A stretch of DNA of 64,000 nt from Mauremys mutica (GCF_020497125.1 NC_059073.1:14405225-14469224), one strand, 5' to 3'. Shown: positions 11,190-22,119, counted from the stretch's first letter. Numbers and translations are program-made. The notes: a model not told the origin generated them from the sequence alone.

Positions 11190-12595
11190 GTTTATTTTGA
11201 GTTTTACTGTATGTGAGGTTGATCGGATTTAGTGAGATCTTTGTCACATTGTTGAAGGAGGGGTGGCAAAGTCCAGCCTCGTTGTGGGAAGGAGTGAATT
11301 GTTATCTGGTGTGGAACTTCCTGGTGTTTTGTTCTGAAGCTCTTTAGGAGTCTTGGGTTCTTCCCATTTTATTCTGCTTTCCCCTCCCCTCCAATAGGGA
11401 TCACTTTGGGCAATGGAATCACCTTCCTCTGTGGTATAACTCCTAGAGGCTTTAATACATTTACATGAGAGAGGAATTGAATTTTCCCGTTAAATCTAAT
11501 CTGAAAGGCTCTGTTTATCCATGGGCCAGGTACAGCAATAGTAGCAGTAATGCATTCATTCCCAATACCCTGCCCTGCTCTGGTCTAGAGGGACCATGTC
11601 TTGGCGGGAGAGCATAATCCCAACTCCGTGGCCCGTTCAGTTTTTGCTACCCCTGCCAAGAATGCCAGTTGCTGTCACTTGCGATTGTGACTTCAGACAT
11701 ATGGACAGTTGTCTGTTAGAAACAAACTAAAGCACCAAGTCATTCCACACAAGGAAGAAGACAACGATTTCCACAGGTAAATATATATCAGTATTTCCTT
11801 GTGTAGACAATAACTGTAGGGACCATAGATACTGTGCTGTGGTCCCTGTTTTTTTTTAATGGCAACCAATTTTGGGGGCAGTCAGATTGCAATAACATTT
11901 ATCCTCTTCTGTCTTGGACCAGACTGGAACAAGTGCAAGGCGTAGTATCCCTTTACCAATTAAATTTTCTGAGGAACAGAATGGCAAGTTCCACTTTACA
12001 TTATAACTTTAACTACAATATAGATTTTTAAATAAGCCTCGAGCTTCCTATTAGCATGATCTGTCTGCTCTTTTGGTGCTCTCTCTTATCCTGTTTTGAT
12101 CGACCCATGAATGGGGATCCTGTATTATTCATTGTACACTAAATTAAGCTTTTAGTGCTAAAGGCTTTCAAGTGTAGCATTCCTTCCGTGGAACTCATTA
12201 CCTGTGTCAATACACAAAGCAGAAGGGCTTAATAGATTTAAAACATCTACTATAAAGCCATTTCCCCATCTGTTATTAAGACCAGTGAGCATTTGTTATG
12301 TTGATAATATTCCTTATTGTCCTGATGTTAATTTCATTATTCAATGAGTGCAATGTTGAGTTCAAAAGTGCCTTTGTATCAGTTTGAACTTCAATTAGTC
12401 TTGAGGTTTTCTGGAAAAGATTGGATGAATGAGAGTTAATTTGGCTGGACCTGCCTTTTTATTCTTTTGAACATGAAGATGATGGTCTTAATTCCACTAG
12501 TGTATAGAGAGGCAGAGGCATCAGAGTGTAGCAAAGTGCAAAGATGGTAGAAATCTTTATTTAAAAACAGGACCACCCTGATTTCAGGAAGTTCT
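11190..12595. other. Unique DNA, nothing recognised
   Basis: No repeat or exon was recognised. The AT-rich patch at about 12270-12420 is free of repeat signatures. The frame at 11834-12031 shows no domain. Confidence 0.35.
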
Positions 12596-12599
12596 GCTG

Positions 12600-12662
12600 C
12601 CCGTGTTATGCAGGAAGACAGACTAGATGATCATAGTGGTCCCTTCTGGTCTTAGAATCGAT
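12600..12662 (+). mobile_element. CR1 LINE 3' end fragment
   Basis: The text gtgttatgcaggaagacaga followed by ctagatgatcatagtggtcc and cttctggtcttagaatc is the conserved 3' end of CR1 elements. Only this stub is present, as expected from strong 5' truncation. Confidence 0.75.
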
Positions 12663-15148
12663 TAAATTTATGCTTTGCACAAGCATAAAGATAAATTGCA
12701 TCAAAACTGTCTATTATCATCACCAGTGGAAATAATTGTATCTACCACCATGGGGAAAAAATGGTGCTGCTTCCAAGCTCTGCCCACAAAATAAGCCCCC
12801 GTCACATGAGTGGCCAAAATGAAACACTGTTGCAGTAGATTGTGCATATGTTCAAAGGCTGATCTTAGGTTGCTTTGTTTCACTGGGCTCCTTGAGCTTG
12901 GTTTCCCTTCATTAAGGCTTGAATATGCTCATTGGTTCTGTTAGGCTACTTGGGCTCAGCTCCTCCTTGACAGTAGCGAAAAGAAAAATAAAATGGTGGT
13001 CTCTCCTAAATGCCAACCCCTTGGGGCAACTGAATAAGATGTCACCCACCGAAAATTGTGCAGATCTGTGACCCTCCTTCGCCTTTTTTACAGGAGGGAT
13101 GACATCATTTAAATGTCAGCTTTGTGATCTATCCTCACTTGGCATCTGAGTTAATACCTCACTGAGATGAACGGAGCAGGTCTCCATTGCTCCGGGCTCT
13201 CTGCAGACTCAGACATCTCTGCACTGGGTGCACTCTGTTCACATTCTTGAGGTTGTCTTTGTAACTAGACCAGCTAGAGACTACTTGGGGGCTTGTGTTA
13301 GTTTGTTTTTAAATGAAAGCTGAGATTCTGGAGAAGAGGTGACTTTTGGACGATGGGTGCTACCGGCTGTTTCAGAGCCCTAGTGTCTATTGGCTAGAAC
13401 AGGGAACTGAGAAGCTCAACAACTGGGTTTTATTCCCAGCTCTCCCAGTGCTTGCTTAAGGGGTGGGCACCTGCTTCACTAATAGGCGTCACCCTTTTGG
13501 CCAGCCTCAGAACTGTGACCAAAAGCTCATGTTGTTGGTCTGGCTCAGCTGTGCTTGGTGTACGACCCAGGGATATGGGGGCAAGGGGGGCTGCTCTCTG
13601 GCACTTTTGAGGCTCCCAGACTCTGGGCTCAGAATACTATGGCTGGTCACCTGTGGTCACAAAGGGGTCATTCCAGCAGACAGGAATAGCTGGAGCAGGC
13701 CCACCTGCTTCCTCTGGCCATATTGCTTACTTTATGGGCTCCCAAGGGGTGCTGATGGAGAGCTGATGCTGTGGCTCTGTGCCACCCAGGGATTCCCCTT
13801 AAACAAGGGGAATCTCCTGATGGGCAGATCTGCTGGGTTTCTGGCTCCTTCACACCAGAGCAGCAGCACAAAGCGGCCATAGAGGACCAGAGAATTGGGC
13901 CCAAAGTCTGAATGGACAAGGACACTAAACAGCTCCCATCCTTTGAGCTCCTTTAGGTCAGGGATGACTGTAGTAGAAGCTTGCACTGGTGTTGCCTGTG
14001 CTGTACCTGTCTTGTGGCTAAAGAACACTATTTCCCAGGATGCACCTCATCCTGACCCTTCACCTTTGCTTCCCCCACTAACTCCCAGTTAACTGACCTC
14101 TGTTGCTTAGCCGCTGCTCCTGCTGCAGTTACGGGAGGAAACCATTGTTGATTTTAGGGAGTCGGGGGGAGTGGGTGTCTGCCCCTTTAAGATCACTTTT
14201 TACAAAGTAACCTGCCTGCGACAGATGCTTACACTAGTGTGAGACAAGAGTCCCTGGAGTAACATGGCTGTCAAATCAGTCTGAGGGAGCATCTGGCCCT
14301 GACTCTTCCCAGATGTTCCAAGTTGGATTAACAAGTGGCCCATGAAACATTTAAATAGTTAAAACAAGGATCATCTTCCTTTTTTAAGACAAAAAGAAGA
14401 GAGGGGAGAGAAAACATTGCCGGGGCGGGGGGAACACTTAACTGGTTTCTTCTCTGGAGTCGGTAGCCAGGAGTCGCAAACTCCGACAGAGGAGCGAACG
14501 CAGGAGCTGGGTGTACTGTATTCCTCTGGAGTGGGGAATGTAGTTCATGCCTTCTGGCTGCCAGATTATCTTGAGCAGAGGAAGGAAATAAAGAGACTGG
14601 ACCCAAAGATAATGGTGGATTTGGCTCTGCTGCTACAGAACAGCTCCATCCTATCCCTTTCTCCCCTCCCCCCCGTCTTCTCTCTAAAGGTGAAAATAAA
14701 AAAAAAATCAGTGAGCCAGGAGTAGTCTCGCTCTGCAACATCTTCCCGGCTGCCTTTGTCTGCTTGCTAAAAATAAAAGCCTATTTATAGCTCTGTGCAG
14801 AGCAGGGAGAGTTTGCTGTGGGTGACAACGTGATGTGGATTTCACAGTCCATCAGTTTGGATTTGGAATTTTACAGTCCCTTTTGGATTAATTGAGAACT
14901 TGCATAGGGTTTCAGGAGGTTACGGGCACCGTAAATGGAGCATTTGGAGGCATGGTTGAATGTTTAGCAAGTACTCAGGAGTCAGGTCGGCTGGGGAGAA
15001 GTCAGAGCACTTTCAGATTAGTCACATCCTGCTCAGGCTTCAGAGAAAACCTAGCTCCCACTGCACATGATTAGAGGTTTAACTTCCATTATGTCTAGGT
15101 TCTCATATGGCCCCTACCACTGCCATGGCTGAGAGCTTCCCGTTAATT
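12663..15148. other. Unique DNA, no supported gene
   Basis: Several frames of 60-139 aa overlap on both strands (13463-14092 and 14328-14741) with no recognised domain. A short MIR-like piece may lie at 13390-13450 (gggttttattcccagctc). The 14400-14560 part is moderately GC-rich but lacks the CpG density of a promoter island. Confidence 0.35.
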
Positions 15149-15149
15149 A

Positions 15150-15405
15150 TAATGATTACTGATTTGTATTACAGTAACCGTTAGAAGCCCTGCCCAAGAT
15201 CAGGGTCTCATTAGGCCAAGCCCTGCACAAACACAGTGCGAGACAATCCCCACCCCAAAGAGCTTACAGTCCAATCAAACAAAGGGTGGGAGGGGAGACA
15301 GAGCGGTGAAGTGACTTGCCCAAGGGCACACAGCCGTTCATTGGCAGAGCTGGAATTAGAACTCCTTAGTCTCAGTCCAGTACCCTATTCATTAAACAAA
15401 TTCTT
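15150..15405 (-). mobile_element. CORE/MIR-type SINE, near full length (minus)
   Basis: On minus, the order is a tRNA-like 5' part, the core (matching gtgacttgcccaagggcaca on plus), then the LINE-derived tail with the plus-strand text gcacaaacacagtgcgagac and aagagcttacagtcc. Both core and tail are present, so it is close to complete. Confidence 0.75.
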
Positions 15406-15424
15406 AATGAATGTATCCTTCCAG

Positions 15425-15595
15425 CACCTCAGTGCAGTAGGTGATACTATTACCTCCTTTTTACAGATGCGGAACTGAGGCACAGAGAAACTTACCTAGA
15501 ATCACACAGCGGGTCTGTGGTAGAGATAGAAATTGAGCCCAGATCTCCTGAATCCTGGCCTTATGCCTTAGCCACAAGACTATCTCTCCTCTCAT
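15425..15595 (-). mobile_element. CORE/MIR-type SINE (minus)
   Basis: A second copy directly follows the first. Plus-strand text includes acagatgcggaactgaggca, then gaaacttacctagaatcaca, and the tRNA-like region ending in 'gccttagccacaagactat'. It lacks the LINE-derived tail. Confidence 0.7.
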
Positions 15596-15659
15596 TAGTA
15601 TAGTCACACCCACAGTAAATTATATGATCTCATTTGCATATTAACTGCTAGGCTGGTAA

Positions 15660-15762
15660 CACATGTTCTGATTCTCCTCATGTACAGTGGTGTAAACCAG
15701 GAGTGGTGCCCTGGGAAATTATGGAGTTACAATAGTGCAAGAAGAGAATCAGGCCCACAATA
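15660..15762. mobile_element. Short MITE-like inverted repeat
   Basis: The ends tgattctcctcatgtaca and gcaagaagagaatcaggccc form an imperfect inverted repeat about 100 bp apart. No flanking duplication was resolved. Related text occurs at about 9710-9800 and 62500-62600. Confidence 0.45.
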
Positions 15763-16184
15763 CCTGTCCCTACACATATGGAATACAATTAACAGGTATA
15801 GAAAATATTCAGGAGGGATTTTCAGGGGTTCCTAATTGTTCCTGATCTGTGTAATCATTGTCTGTAGCCAGTGCTGGGCTGGGGCTTGTATGTTTCCAGT
15901 AGCACAGACTCTCCTGTAGCAAGCTCAGTCCCCCAGGCTTAGTTTCACCATTCACCTCTCTCTGCACATATTCTCAGTGAGATGCTGTCAGCTGAATGTG
16001 CCTGCCCCGTAGCTAACCTTTCTCTGTTGCTATTTCCATCGTAAGTCGCAGTCCTCAAGGGGTTAGAATGCACTCCTAGAAATTCTCAGCAGGCTGAAAC
16101 ACAGACTTCAGATGTGAACCCAGGTGAGAGTTATATTGTCCCACACATTGATTTCATAGCTCTTTTTATACAGCTAGTACAGGG

Positions 16185-16570
16185 TGTGGCTCAGTGCAAT
16201 GAAACTAGGACTGAGCGTCAGTATTGCCGGGTTCTATTCCTAACTGTGCCACTGATTCACTGTGTGACAAGTTTGTTAGGAAAAAAATGATCAAATGTGA
16301 GTGTCTAAAGCTAGCCATTTCTATCCCTTGAAATCAAGGGTGATTGCCAGCGGCTCGGCCTCTCTCAGAAGCAGGCCTCTAATTTAAATGCCTAAATGTG
16401 GATTAAGGTTTCTAATTTTAGGCATCTAGGTTTGAAAAGTTTGGCCTTAATTTCTGTGCCTCAGATTTTCCCTCTATCAAACAGGTGTAATATTATCTAC
16501 CTGTGTCATTGGGGTGTTGCGAGGCTTAAGAATCTCAGATGGAAAGGGTCTCTGCACTGCCCTGTAAGTG
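16185..16570 (+). mobile_element. CORE/MIR-type SINE split by an insertion
   Basis: The 5' part (about 16185-16270) reads tctattcctaactgtgccac then tgattcactgtgtgacaag. The core resumes at about 16444 with cttaatttctgtgcctcaga and runs to about 16570. The 173 bp between them is a separate repeat. Confidence 0.65.
16271..16443. mobile_element. Palindromic MITE-like insertion in SINE
   Basis: This block interrupts the SINE between gtgtgacaag and cttaatttctg. It has 'taaatgcctaaatg' and 'ttaggcatctaggtttgaaa', text shared with the palindromic repeats at 48190-48305 and 54215-54325. Flanking duplication was not resolved. Confidence 0.5.
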
Positions 16571-17801
16571 CAAAGCATGAATTCATTTAGGCGTTACTGC
16601 CAAATGTACTTAGTCCCCCCTGAGGTTTTAAATGAAGGGCAGATTTGCTTACATTTAACTGTGGTAGAGTGGCTGCTACTACAAATTTCATGTTAGCAGT
16701 GCAGCTACTGAGGGCCTGATCCCTGTGAGACACGACCAACCTCAGCTCCTAGTGACATCAATAGGTACGTAGTGCTCTGAAGACACGTACTGACCAAGAG
16801 CTGAAATTTGACTTCAGTTAGGGATTCGGTTCAATTTCCACTGAAATGTTAATTTTTGGCTTGGGACAGGTCTATTAGCCATAAGCTGAATCGTCAGGAA
16901 GCGGTTCCATTTTCCTTCTTCTGCCTTATCCTTCCACCAATTCTCATGAACGGGGGTGGGGGAGGAGTAGCTGCTCCCCCTTTCTTCCAGGCCCACCCAT
17001 GTGTTGGCTCTGCCACCTCTTTGTGTGGTCAAGAAAAGTAAAAGATGAGGAGGTACCTGCTAGTTTAAAATCACTGGGTCTGCAAAACTGGCATCCAAGA
17101 ATTTTAAAACAACAACTGGCTGAGGAGTTCACTTGGACTGTTACTGTTGTTTGTTTTTCAGTAACTCTTGGAACACTGCGGAAGTTCTGGAGGACCGGAA
17201 GAAAACTGATTTTCTGTAAAGGGGATGACCCAGGCAATTACAGACCTGTGAGTCTGACATTGGTCCAGGCAAAATGATGGAATGGCTGATATGGGACTCA
17301 AATAATAAAAAAATTAAAGAAGGGTAATATAATTAATTCCAATCAACATGAGTTTATTGAAAATAGATCCTGTCAAACTAATTTGATATGAGACTGTAAA
17401 TTTGATTGATACAGTTAATAGTATTGACATAATATACTGAGACTTCTATAAGGTTTTTGACTTGGTGTGGCACAACATTTTCATTACAAAACATAAATTA
17501 ACAATGGCACTCATTACATGGATTAAAAGCCGGCTAACTAATAGATCTCAAAATATAATTGTAAATGGGCAATCATCATGGAGCAGGTGTGTTTCTAGTG
17601 AGGTCCCACAGGGATCAGGTCTTGGGCCTATGCTATTTAATGTTTTAATTGATGGCCTAGAAGGTAACATAAAAGCATCACTGATAACGTTTCCAGATGA
17701 CACACAGATTGGGGAGTGATAAATAATGAGGAGGACAGGTCACTGATACACAGTGATATGGATCACTTGAGAAGCTGGGCTCAAGCAAATAATAGGAATT
17801 T

Positions 17802-17950
17802 ACTATTATTTACTATGCCACTACATGCATCTGACGAAGTGGGTATTCACCCACGAAAGCTCATGCTCCAATACGTCTGTTAGTCTATAAGGTGCCACAG
17901 GACTCTTTGCTGCTTTTACTGATCCAGACTAACACAGCTACCCCTCTGAT
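17802..17950 (+). mobile_element. Penelope-like element copy B
   Basis: This single-orientation copy lies inside the older LINE. It runs from the actattatttac end through the hammerhead-like hairpin, gtctgttagtctataaggtg, and ends gctacccctctgat. A perfect 11-bp duplication, aataggaattt, flanks it (17791-17801 and 17951-17961). This is the best-preserved core of the four copies in the window. Confidence 0.7.
17831..17868 (+). other. Hammerhead-ribozyme-like core
   Basis: The order matches a hammerhead: CTGACGA (17831-17837), a 6-bp helix II (gtgggt 17839-17844 with acccac 17849-17854, loop attc), GAAA (17855-17858), a 2-bp helix III (gc/gc, loop tcat), then T-C at 17867-17868 as a UH-type cleavage site. 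There are two departures from the canonical fold. An extra A (17838) sits between CTGACGA and helix II, and no convincing helix I pairs the flanks of this single unit. A dimeric fold, a decayed ribozyme or a structural coincidence all remain possible. Hammerheads are known in Penelope-like elements. Confidence 0.5.
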
Positions 17951-18710
17951 AATAGGAATTTTGGTACTGTCAAATGTAGTTATACATCAAGGAACAAAAA
18001 ATGCAGGCCATACTTACAAGATGGGGGACTCTATCCTGGGAAGGAGTGACTCCGATAAAGACTGGGGGTCAGAGTGAATAAACAGCTGAATGTGAGCTCC
18101 CAATGTGATTCTGTGGTCAAAAGGGTTTATCAGATCCTTGGCTGCATAAACAGGATATATTAAATAGGAGGAGAGAGGTTATTTTGCCTCTGTATTTGAC
18201 AGTGGTATTACTGATACTGGAATACTGGGTTCAGTTCTAGTGTCCCCATTTCAAGTGGATGTTGATAAATTGGACAGGGTTCAGAGAAGACCCACAAGAA
18301 TGGTTGAAGGATTGGAAAATATGCTTTATTGTGACATACTCCAGAAGCTCTAAAGCGAAAGTTAAGGGGTGATGTGATTGCATTGTGTAAGTACCTACAT
18401 GGGGAACAAATATTTGATAATGGGCTGTTCTGTCTAGCAGACAAAAGTATAACAAGATCCAATGACTGGAAGTTGAACCTAGACAAATTCAGACTAGAAA
18501 TGAGGTACATGTTTAACAGTGAGGATAATGAACTGTGGGAACAATTTGCCAAGGCTTGTGCACAACTGGGAGTTTTGAAGTCAACATTGGATATAAAGAT
18601 ATGCTCTAGTTCCAACAGGCACTAATTCAGGGAAGTCCTGTGGCCTGTGTTATGCAGTGGGTCCAACTCGTTAATCATAGTCATCCAGTCTGGCCTGATG
18701 CGTGAGGCCG

Positions 18711-19478
18711 GTCCTCCATGCCACTATATATGTCCTTAGCTTTCACACTGGCTGAAGAAGGCTGGTAAATATGTAACCGTTCTGCCAGTAGCTGATCAGA
18801 TTTGTGAAAGAATTGTGGGTTTCATGATAAAAGCATGATATGTGCCAGAGTCTTAGGGCATGACCTAATAAAGATTTTCAGGTATGCGGTGATTGCTGAC
18901 TTGTGCCAGGTCGTCAAGTGCATTCTGAATGCATTTTTTCTACTGATTTTTTTTTATACTGATTGTTTATGGTATTAAACCATCCCGGAGGGTTTTTATT
19001 TTTGTACATTTATATTCCTGGTGTCTTAGGTGTCCTAAAAACTAAAGTAATGTATTGTGATGGCTTGAGATGATACACAAATATTAAGAGTTAACATGCT
19101 CTGTAGCATGTCACCAGAGAGCTTCTACTAAAATATTAATTATGTAGAAAATGATGTAGAAATATAACATAATAAGTTTACAAGTTTCTGTTCATGGATA
19201 GAAAGTGACATTTCTCTTGGCTAATAATGATGTATCAGACTGATCTATGTATAACAGAATATTGCTGTGTCTCAAACAGATTGAACATGCCGCCTAAAAT
19301 GAATTAAGAAAGAAGAGTCTTTCACAGTGTTCAGCATGTTGAAAGATTGCATTCCCCACTGCAGTGGCACAGGGCAACGCAACGCAGTGCTGCCTTGAGA
19401 CATTTGCACCTTGCCTGGCACCCCATTTTGAAGTCACGTCGTAGGCGGTCATGACAATAATGACTTGCTTCTGGGAGG
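18711..19478. other. Unique DNA, nothing recognised
   Basis: AT-rich DNA with no repeat or exon recognised. It ends where the 99-bp direct repeat begins. Confidence 0.35.
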
Positions 19479-19577
19479 GTTGTCCACAGTGGATTCCAAC
19501 CATCATAACCCACAACCCATCCCCATTCTCTGAGTGAGGGGAGCTCAGCAGCAGGTGTCAAGGCCTGACCCCAGCAG
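19479..19577. repeat. 99-bp direct repeat, first copy
   Basis: This block, gttgtccacagtggattcca through gacccccagcag-type text ending ccccagcag, is identical over all 99 bases to 22021-22119. After one mismatch, four more bases also match. It lies at the 3' edge of the minus-strand retrotransposon fragment and supplies the final codons and stop of its gag frame. Confidence 0.95.
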
Positions 19578-20592
19578 CGTCCGGGTTTCCTTGGTGTGCA
19601 GGTGCAAGGAGTTGGACCCGGTTCAGGTTCTTTGGGCATTTGGCTCTGATATGCCCCAGTTCATTGCATCCAAAACATCGCCCACTTGATGGGTCACGGG
19701 GTGGTGTTGGTTTACTGGAAACTGGTGAGGTAGAAGAAGAGGTAGGGTGTGACTGTGCTTGGGTTGTAGGTGTGGGCTTGATTGGCCCTCGATGGTACGG
19801 TTTAGTCTCGGTGGGTACCTTGTGTGAATCGCTCCCTTTGGCAGTAGCTTTCGTGTTGTCTACCGATGCCATCCATCTGGCTCCAATCTCTCCTGCCTCA
19901 GTGAGAGTTTTAGGTTTACCATCTTGGATGTAGCGTCTAATGTTCTCAGGAACACCATCTAGGAACTGCTCCATCAATATCAGGAGGTGTAGGTCGTCTA
20001 GCTCCTCAACCTTGGATCCTGATATCCAGGAGAAATAGTGTCTTTCCAGGTAAGCAGCGTGCTCTGGAAATGACATCTCTGGTTTCCATTTCTGGGCTCT
20101 GAAACGCTGACGGGCGTGATCAGGGGTGATGCCCATTCTGAGTCTGGCCTTGGTTAGGAACAGTGGAAAGTCGTCCATCTGGTCTTTAGGCATTTCAGCT
20201 GCCACAAGGGATAATTGTCCGCTGAGCTGTGACCTCAGCTCCATCATGTATTGGTCTTTAGGAAGATGGTATCCAATACAGGCCCTCTCAAAGTTTTCTA
20301 AAAAGGCCTCAACATCATCCCCTGCCTTGTAGGCGGGAAATTTTTTCCGAAAAGTGTGATCAGTAGGTGGATGGGGTGGTGGATTATGCTGCTTAGCCTG
20401 TTCTACTTCCAGAGCCTGCCTCTGGATTTCCAGATCTTTCTCTCTTAATTCCATTTGTCTGATGTGGTCTGCCTCTCTGGCTTTCTGGTCTGCCTCCATG
20501 GCCGCCATGGCCATCTGGTGTTCTCTCTCTTTGGCTTCCAGGATTTTTATTTGCAATCGAGCAAGCTCTAGTTGGTCACTTGTTTCCGTCAT
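19558..20592 (-). CDS. Retrotransposon Gag with SCAN domain and zinc knuckle
   Basis: The intact 344-aa frame has three parts. Residues about 5-67 are a charged, probably coiled-coil segment. Residues about 160-241 read as a SCAN domain (ARQRFRAQKW at 160-169, LILMEQFLDGVPENIRRYI at 204-222, TEAGEI at 231-236). A CCHC zinc knuckle follows: CFGCNELGHIRAKC with C306, C309, H314, C319. SCAN domains of vertebrate zinc-finger proteins are known to derive from the capsid of Gmr1-like Gypsy elements, and this protein fits that ancestor. Gag would form the particle and bind RNA through the knuckle. The start codon follows a GC-rich leader. The stop (plus 19558-19560) lies in the 99-bp repeat, so the last five codons are flank DNA. 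No protease, reverse transcriptase or integrase follows. A domesticated gene is unlikely given the adjoining LTR. Confidence 0.85.
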   Translation of the reverse strand: MTETSDQLELARLQIKILEAKEREHQMAMAAMEADQKAREADHIRQMELREKDLEIQRQALEVEQAKQHNPPPHPPTDHTFRKKFPAYKAGDDVEAFLENFERACIGYHLPKDQYMMELRSQLSGQLSLVAAEMPKDQMDDFPLFLTKARLRMGITPDHARQRFRAQKWKPEMSFPEHAAYLERHYFSWISGSKVEELDDLHLLILMEQFLDGVPENIRRYIQDGKPKTLTEAGEIGARWMASVDNTKATAKGSDSHKVPTETKPYHRGPIKPTPTTQAQSHPTSSSTSPVSSKPTPPRDPSSGRCFGCNELGHIRAKCPKNLNRVQLLAPAHQGNPDAAGVRP

Positions 20593-22020
20593 ATCTGTGC
20601 CTTGGGGTGCTGGACACCCCCTCCCTGTTTATGATAACTTGAGTAGAGAAAGGGTAATTAATTCTGTGTATAGCAAATTGTGTGTTGCAACTCTCTATTG
20701 TTCTGTACTGAGCAACAGGGAAAATCTAAAAAACTCTCTGTCTCTCTGTGAGAAAAGACTAGTGAAAATCTCGGCTTCCTGGCTTCTGCATTTCAAAAGT
20801 CACAGGACAAAAAAAACTGGCTTCAGGAGCTCTCTCTCCTCACCAAACCTGTTTTCCCTGTTGGACGGGATGAGCTCGGAGGAGCACTCCCCCCACCCAA
20901 GGAATCCTGATCACACAAAGGAGGGACACACCTCCTTGCAACCTGTGAGGGCACTTCCCCCCACCTAAGGAATGCACACACTTTCTTTTCCTCCAAGGTG
21001 CTTTTCTATGCCACCCGAAAGAAACTGCTTTCACCAAAGCCTGCTGGAAACTTAATTCCCTCCAGCCAAACTGCTGGAACTGCTTCTAACAATACCACTT
21101 AGAAACAGAAGACTAGTAAACTACCTCTTCTCTCAGGTTGCTTTCCTGCTCTAGAAGAAGAGAATAGCTTCCTTCAGCGTAGCCCAGCTGAAAAAACTCC
21201 TTCTAACAATGGATTCGAAACTCCGCTGCCACCATGTCCTGGGATCTCACCCCCACTTTGAGCTTGTGGGTTCAAAGATGGGGACCCGCAGGTATTCTCC
21301 CCCCACCCTAACCCTTAGGGTAGGATTCCTTCTCGCTGCCACCAGTCAGGTTAACGTGTCTGACGCACTGCCTGTCCCCCAAGCTTCCCCTGGGGAACCC
21401 AGATTCAAACCCCTTGAATCTCTACACACAGGGAAGCAGCCCACTTCCCCCCTCCCTCTCCTGCTCTCTCTCTGCTTGGAGACAATCCTTGTCTCCACAG
21501 AGTGGCGCCTAGCTTCCTTCCCCTGAATCCACAGGTAAGGAACTTAACCAAGTCCTGAACTTAAAAGAGTTTATTAAAAGAATAAAAGAAAGAAGAGAAA
21601 AAAAATACACAATCTCTATGAATCCAAGATAGACATTCATAGGGTCTAATCTTATTAATCCCTGGAGAAATTTCTCCCTTTTCCTCAGTACAAACAATAC
21701 AGGCAAAATTACGAATAATCAATGCAAACACACAGAATTGCAGACACAGGATTCTTATATGCAATTACCCAGTTCTTCTAATACTCACTAGCTTGAATAG
21801 AAGAAATTAGTTCAGAAAGATGAGCAGACTTGGTTAAGCGTCTGGTCTGGTGTAGGTCCAGACGGCTAAGAACTCAGAACAAAGAACACAGAGACCCAAG
21901 TTCCCGCTCTCTGGGATTTTCAAATTCTCTTCCCTGATTGGTCCTTTGGTCAGGTGTTTCACCAGGTCTGTGTTAACCCTTTACAGGTAGACCTTAACCC
22001 TTAACTAACTACTTATGACA
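19578..22020 (-). mobile_element. Partial Gypsy-type LTR retrotransposon (LTR, leader, gag)
   Basis: On minus, the order is LTR (22020 down to about 21345), a leader of about 750 bp, then gag. Pol and a second LTR are absent. A possible primer-binding site, tggtggcagcg on minus, starts at 21344. The fragment is bracketed by an identical 99-bp direct repeat. That is far longer than the 4-6 bp left by an integrase, so normal integration of a full element does not explain the structure. The intact gag and identical flanks indicate a young event. Confidence 0.75.
21345..22020 (-). mobile_element. LTR of the Gypsy-type element (minus)
   Basis: On minus it starts tgtcataagtagttagttaa at 22020, directly against the 99-bp repeat. 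A polyadenylation signal AATAAA lies at 21575-21570 (minus). The inner edge is set by the candidate primer-binding site at 21344 and is approximate, since a terminal CA was not clear. The LTR would hold the promoter and terminator of the element. Confidence 0.6.
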
Positions 22021-22119
22021 GTTGTCCACAGTGGATTCCAACCATCATAACCCACAACCCATCCCCATTCTCTGAGTGAGGGGAGCTCAGCAGCAGGTGT
22101 CAAGGCCTGACCCCAGCAG
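22021..22119. repeat. 99-bp direct repeat, second copy
   Basis: Identical to 19479-19577. It abuts the outer end of the LTR. The inferred empty site is ctgggag followed by one repeat copy and then tgtcctgcttgg. Confidence 0.95.

Larger units (their letters stand above)
17195..18710 (+). mobile_element. Old CR1-like LINE, ORF2 remnant
   Basis: A degenerate reverse-transcriptase region runs on plus. Readable motifs are DDPGNYRPVSLT (near 17224) and, in 17462-17719, VPQGSGLGPMLFNVLIDGL followed by TFPDDTQIG, where the catalytic F/YADD box reads FPDD. Downstream come the usual CR1 3' features (18240-18500 and ggaagtcctgtggcctgtgt at about 18630). Many stops and frameshifts mark it as long dead. 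A Penelope-like copy sits inside at 17802-17950. Confidence 0.75.

Noticed and set aside
19479..22119. The 99-bp repeats as the two LTRs of the element
   Set aside because: They are too short, lack TG...CA ends and poly(A) signals, and a proper LTR lies just inside one of them.
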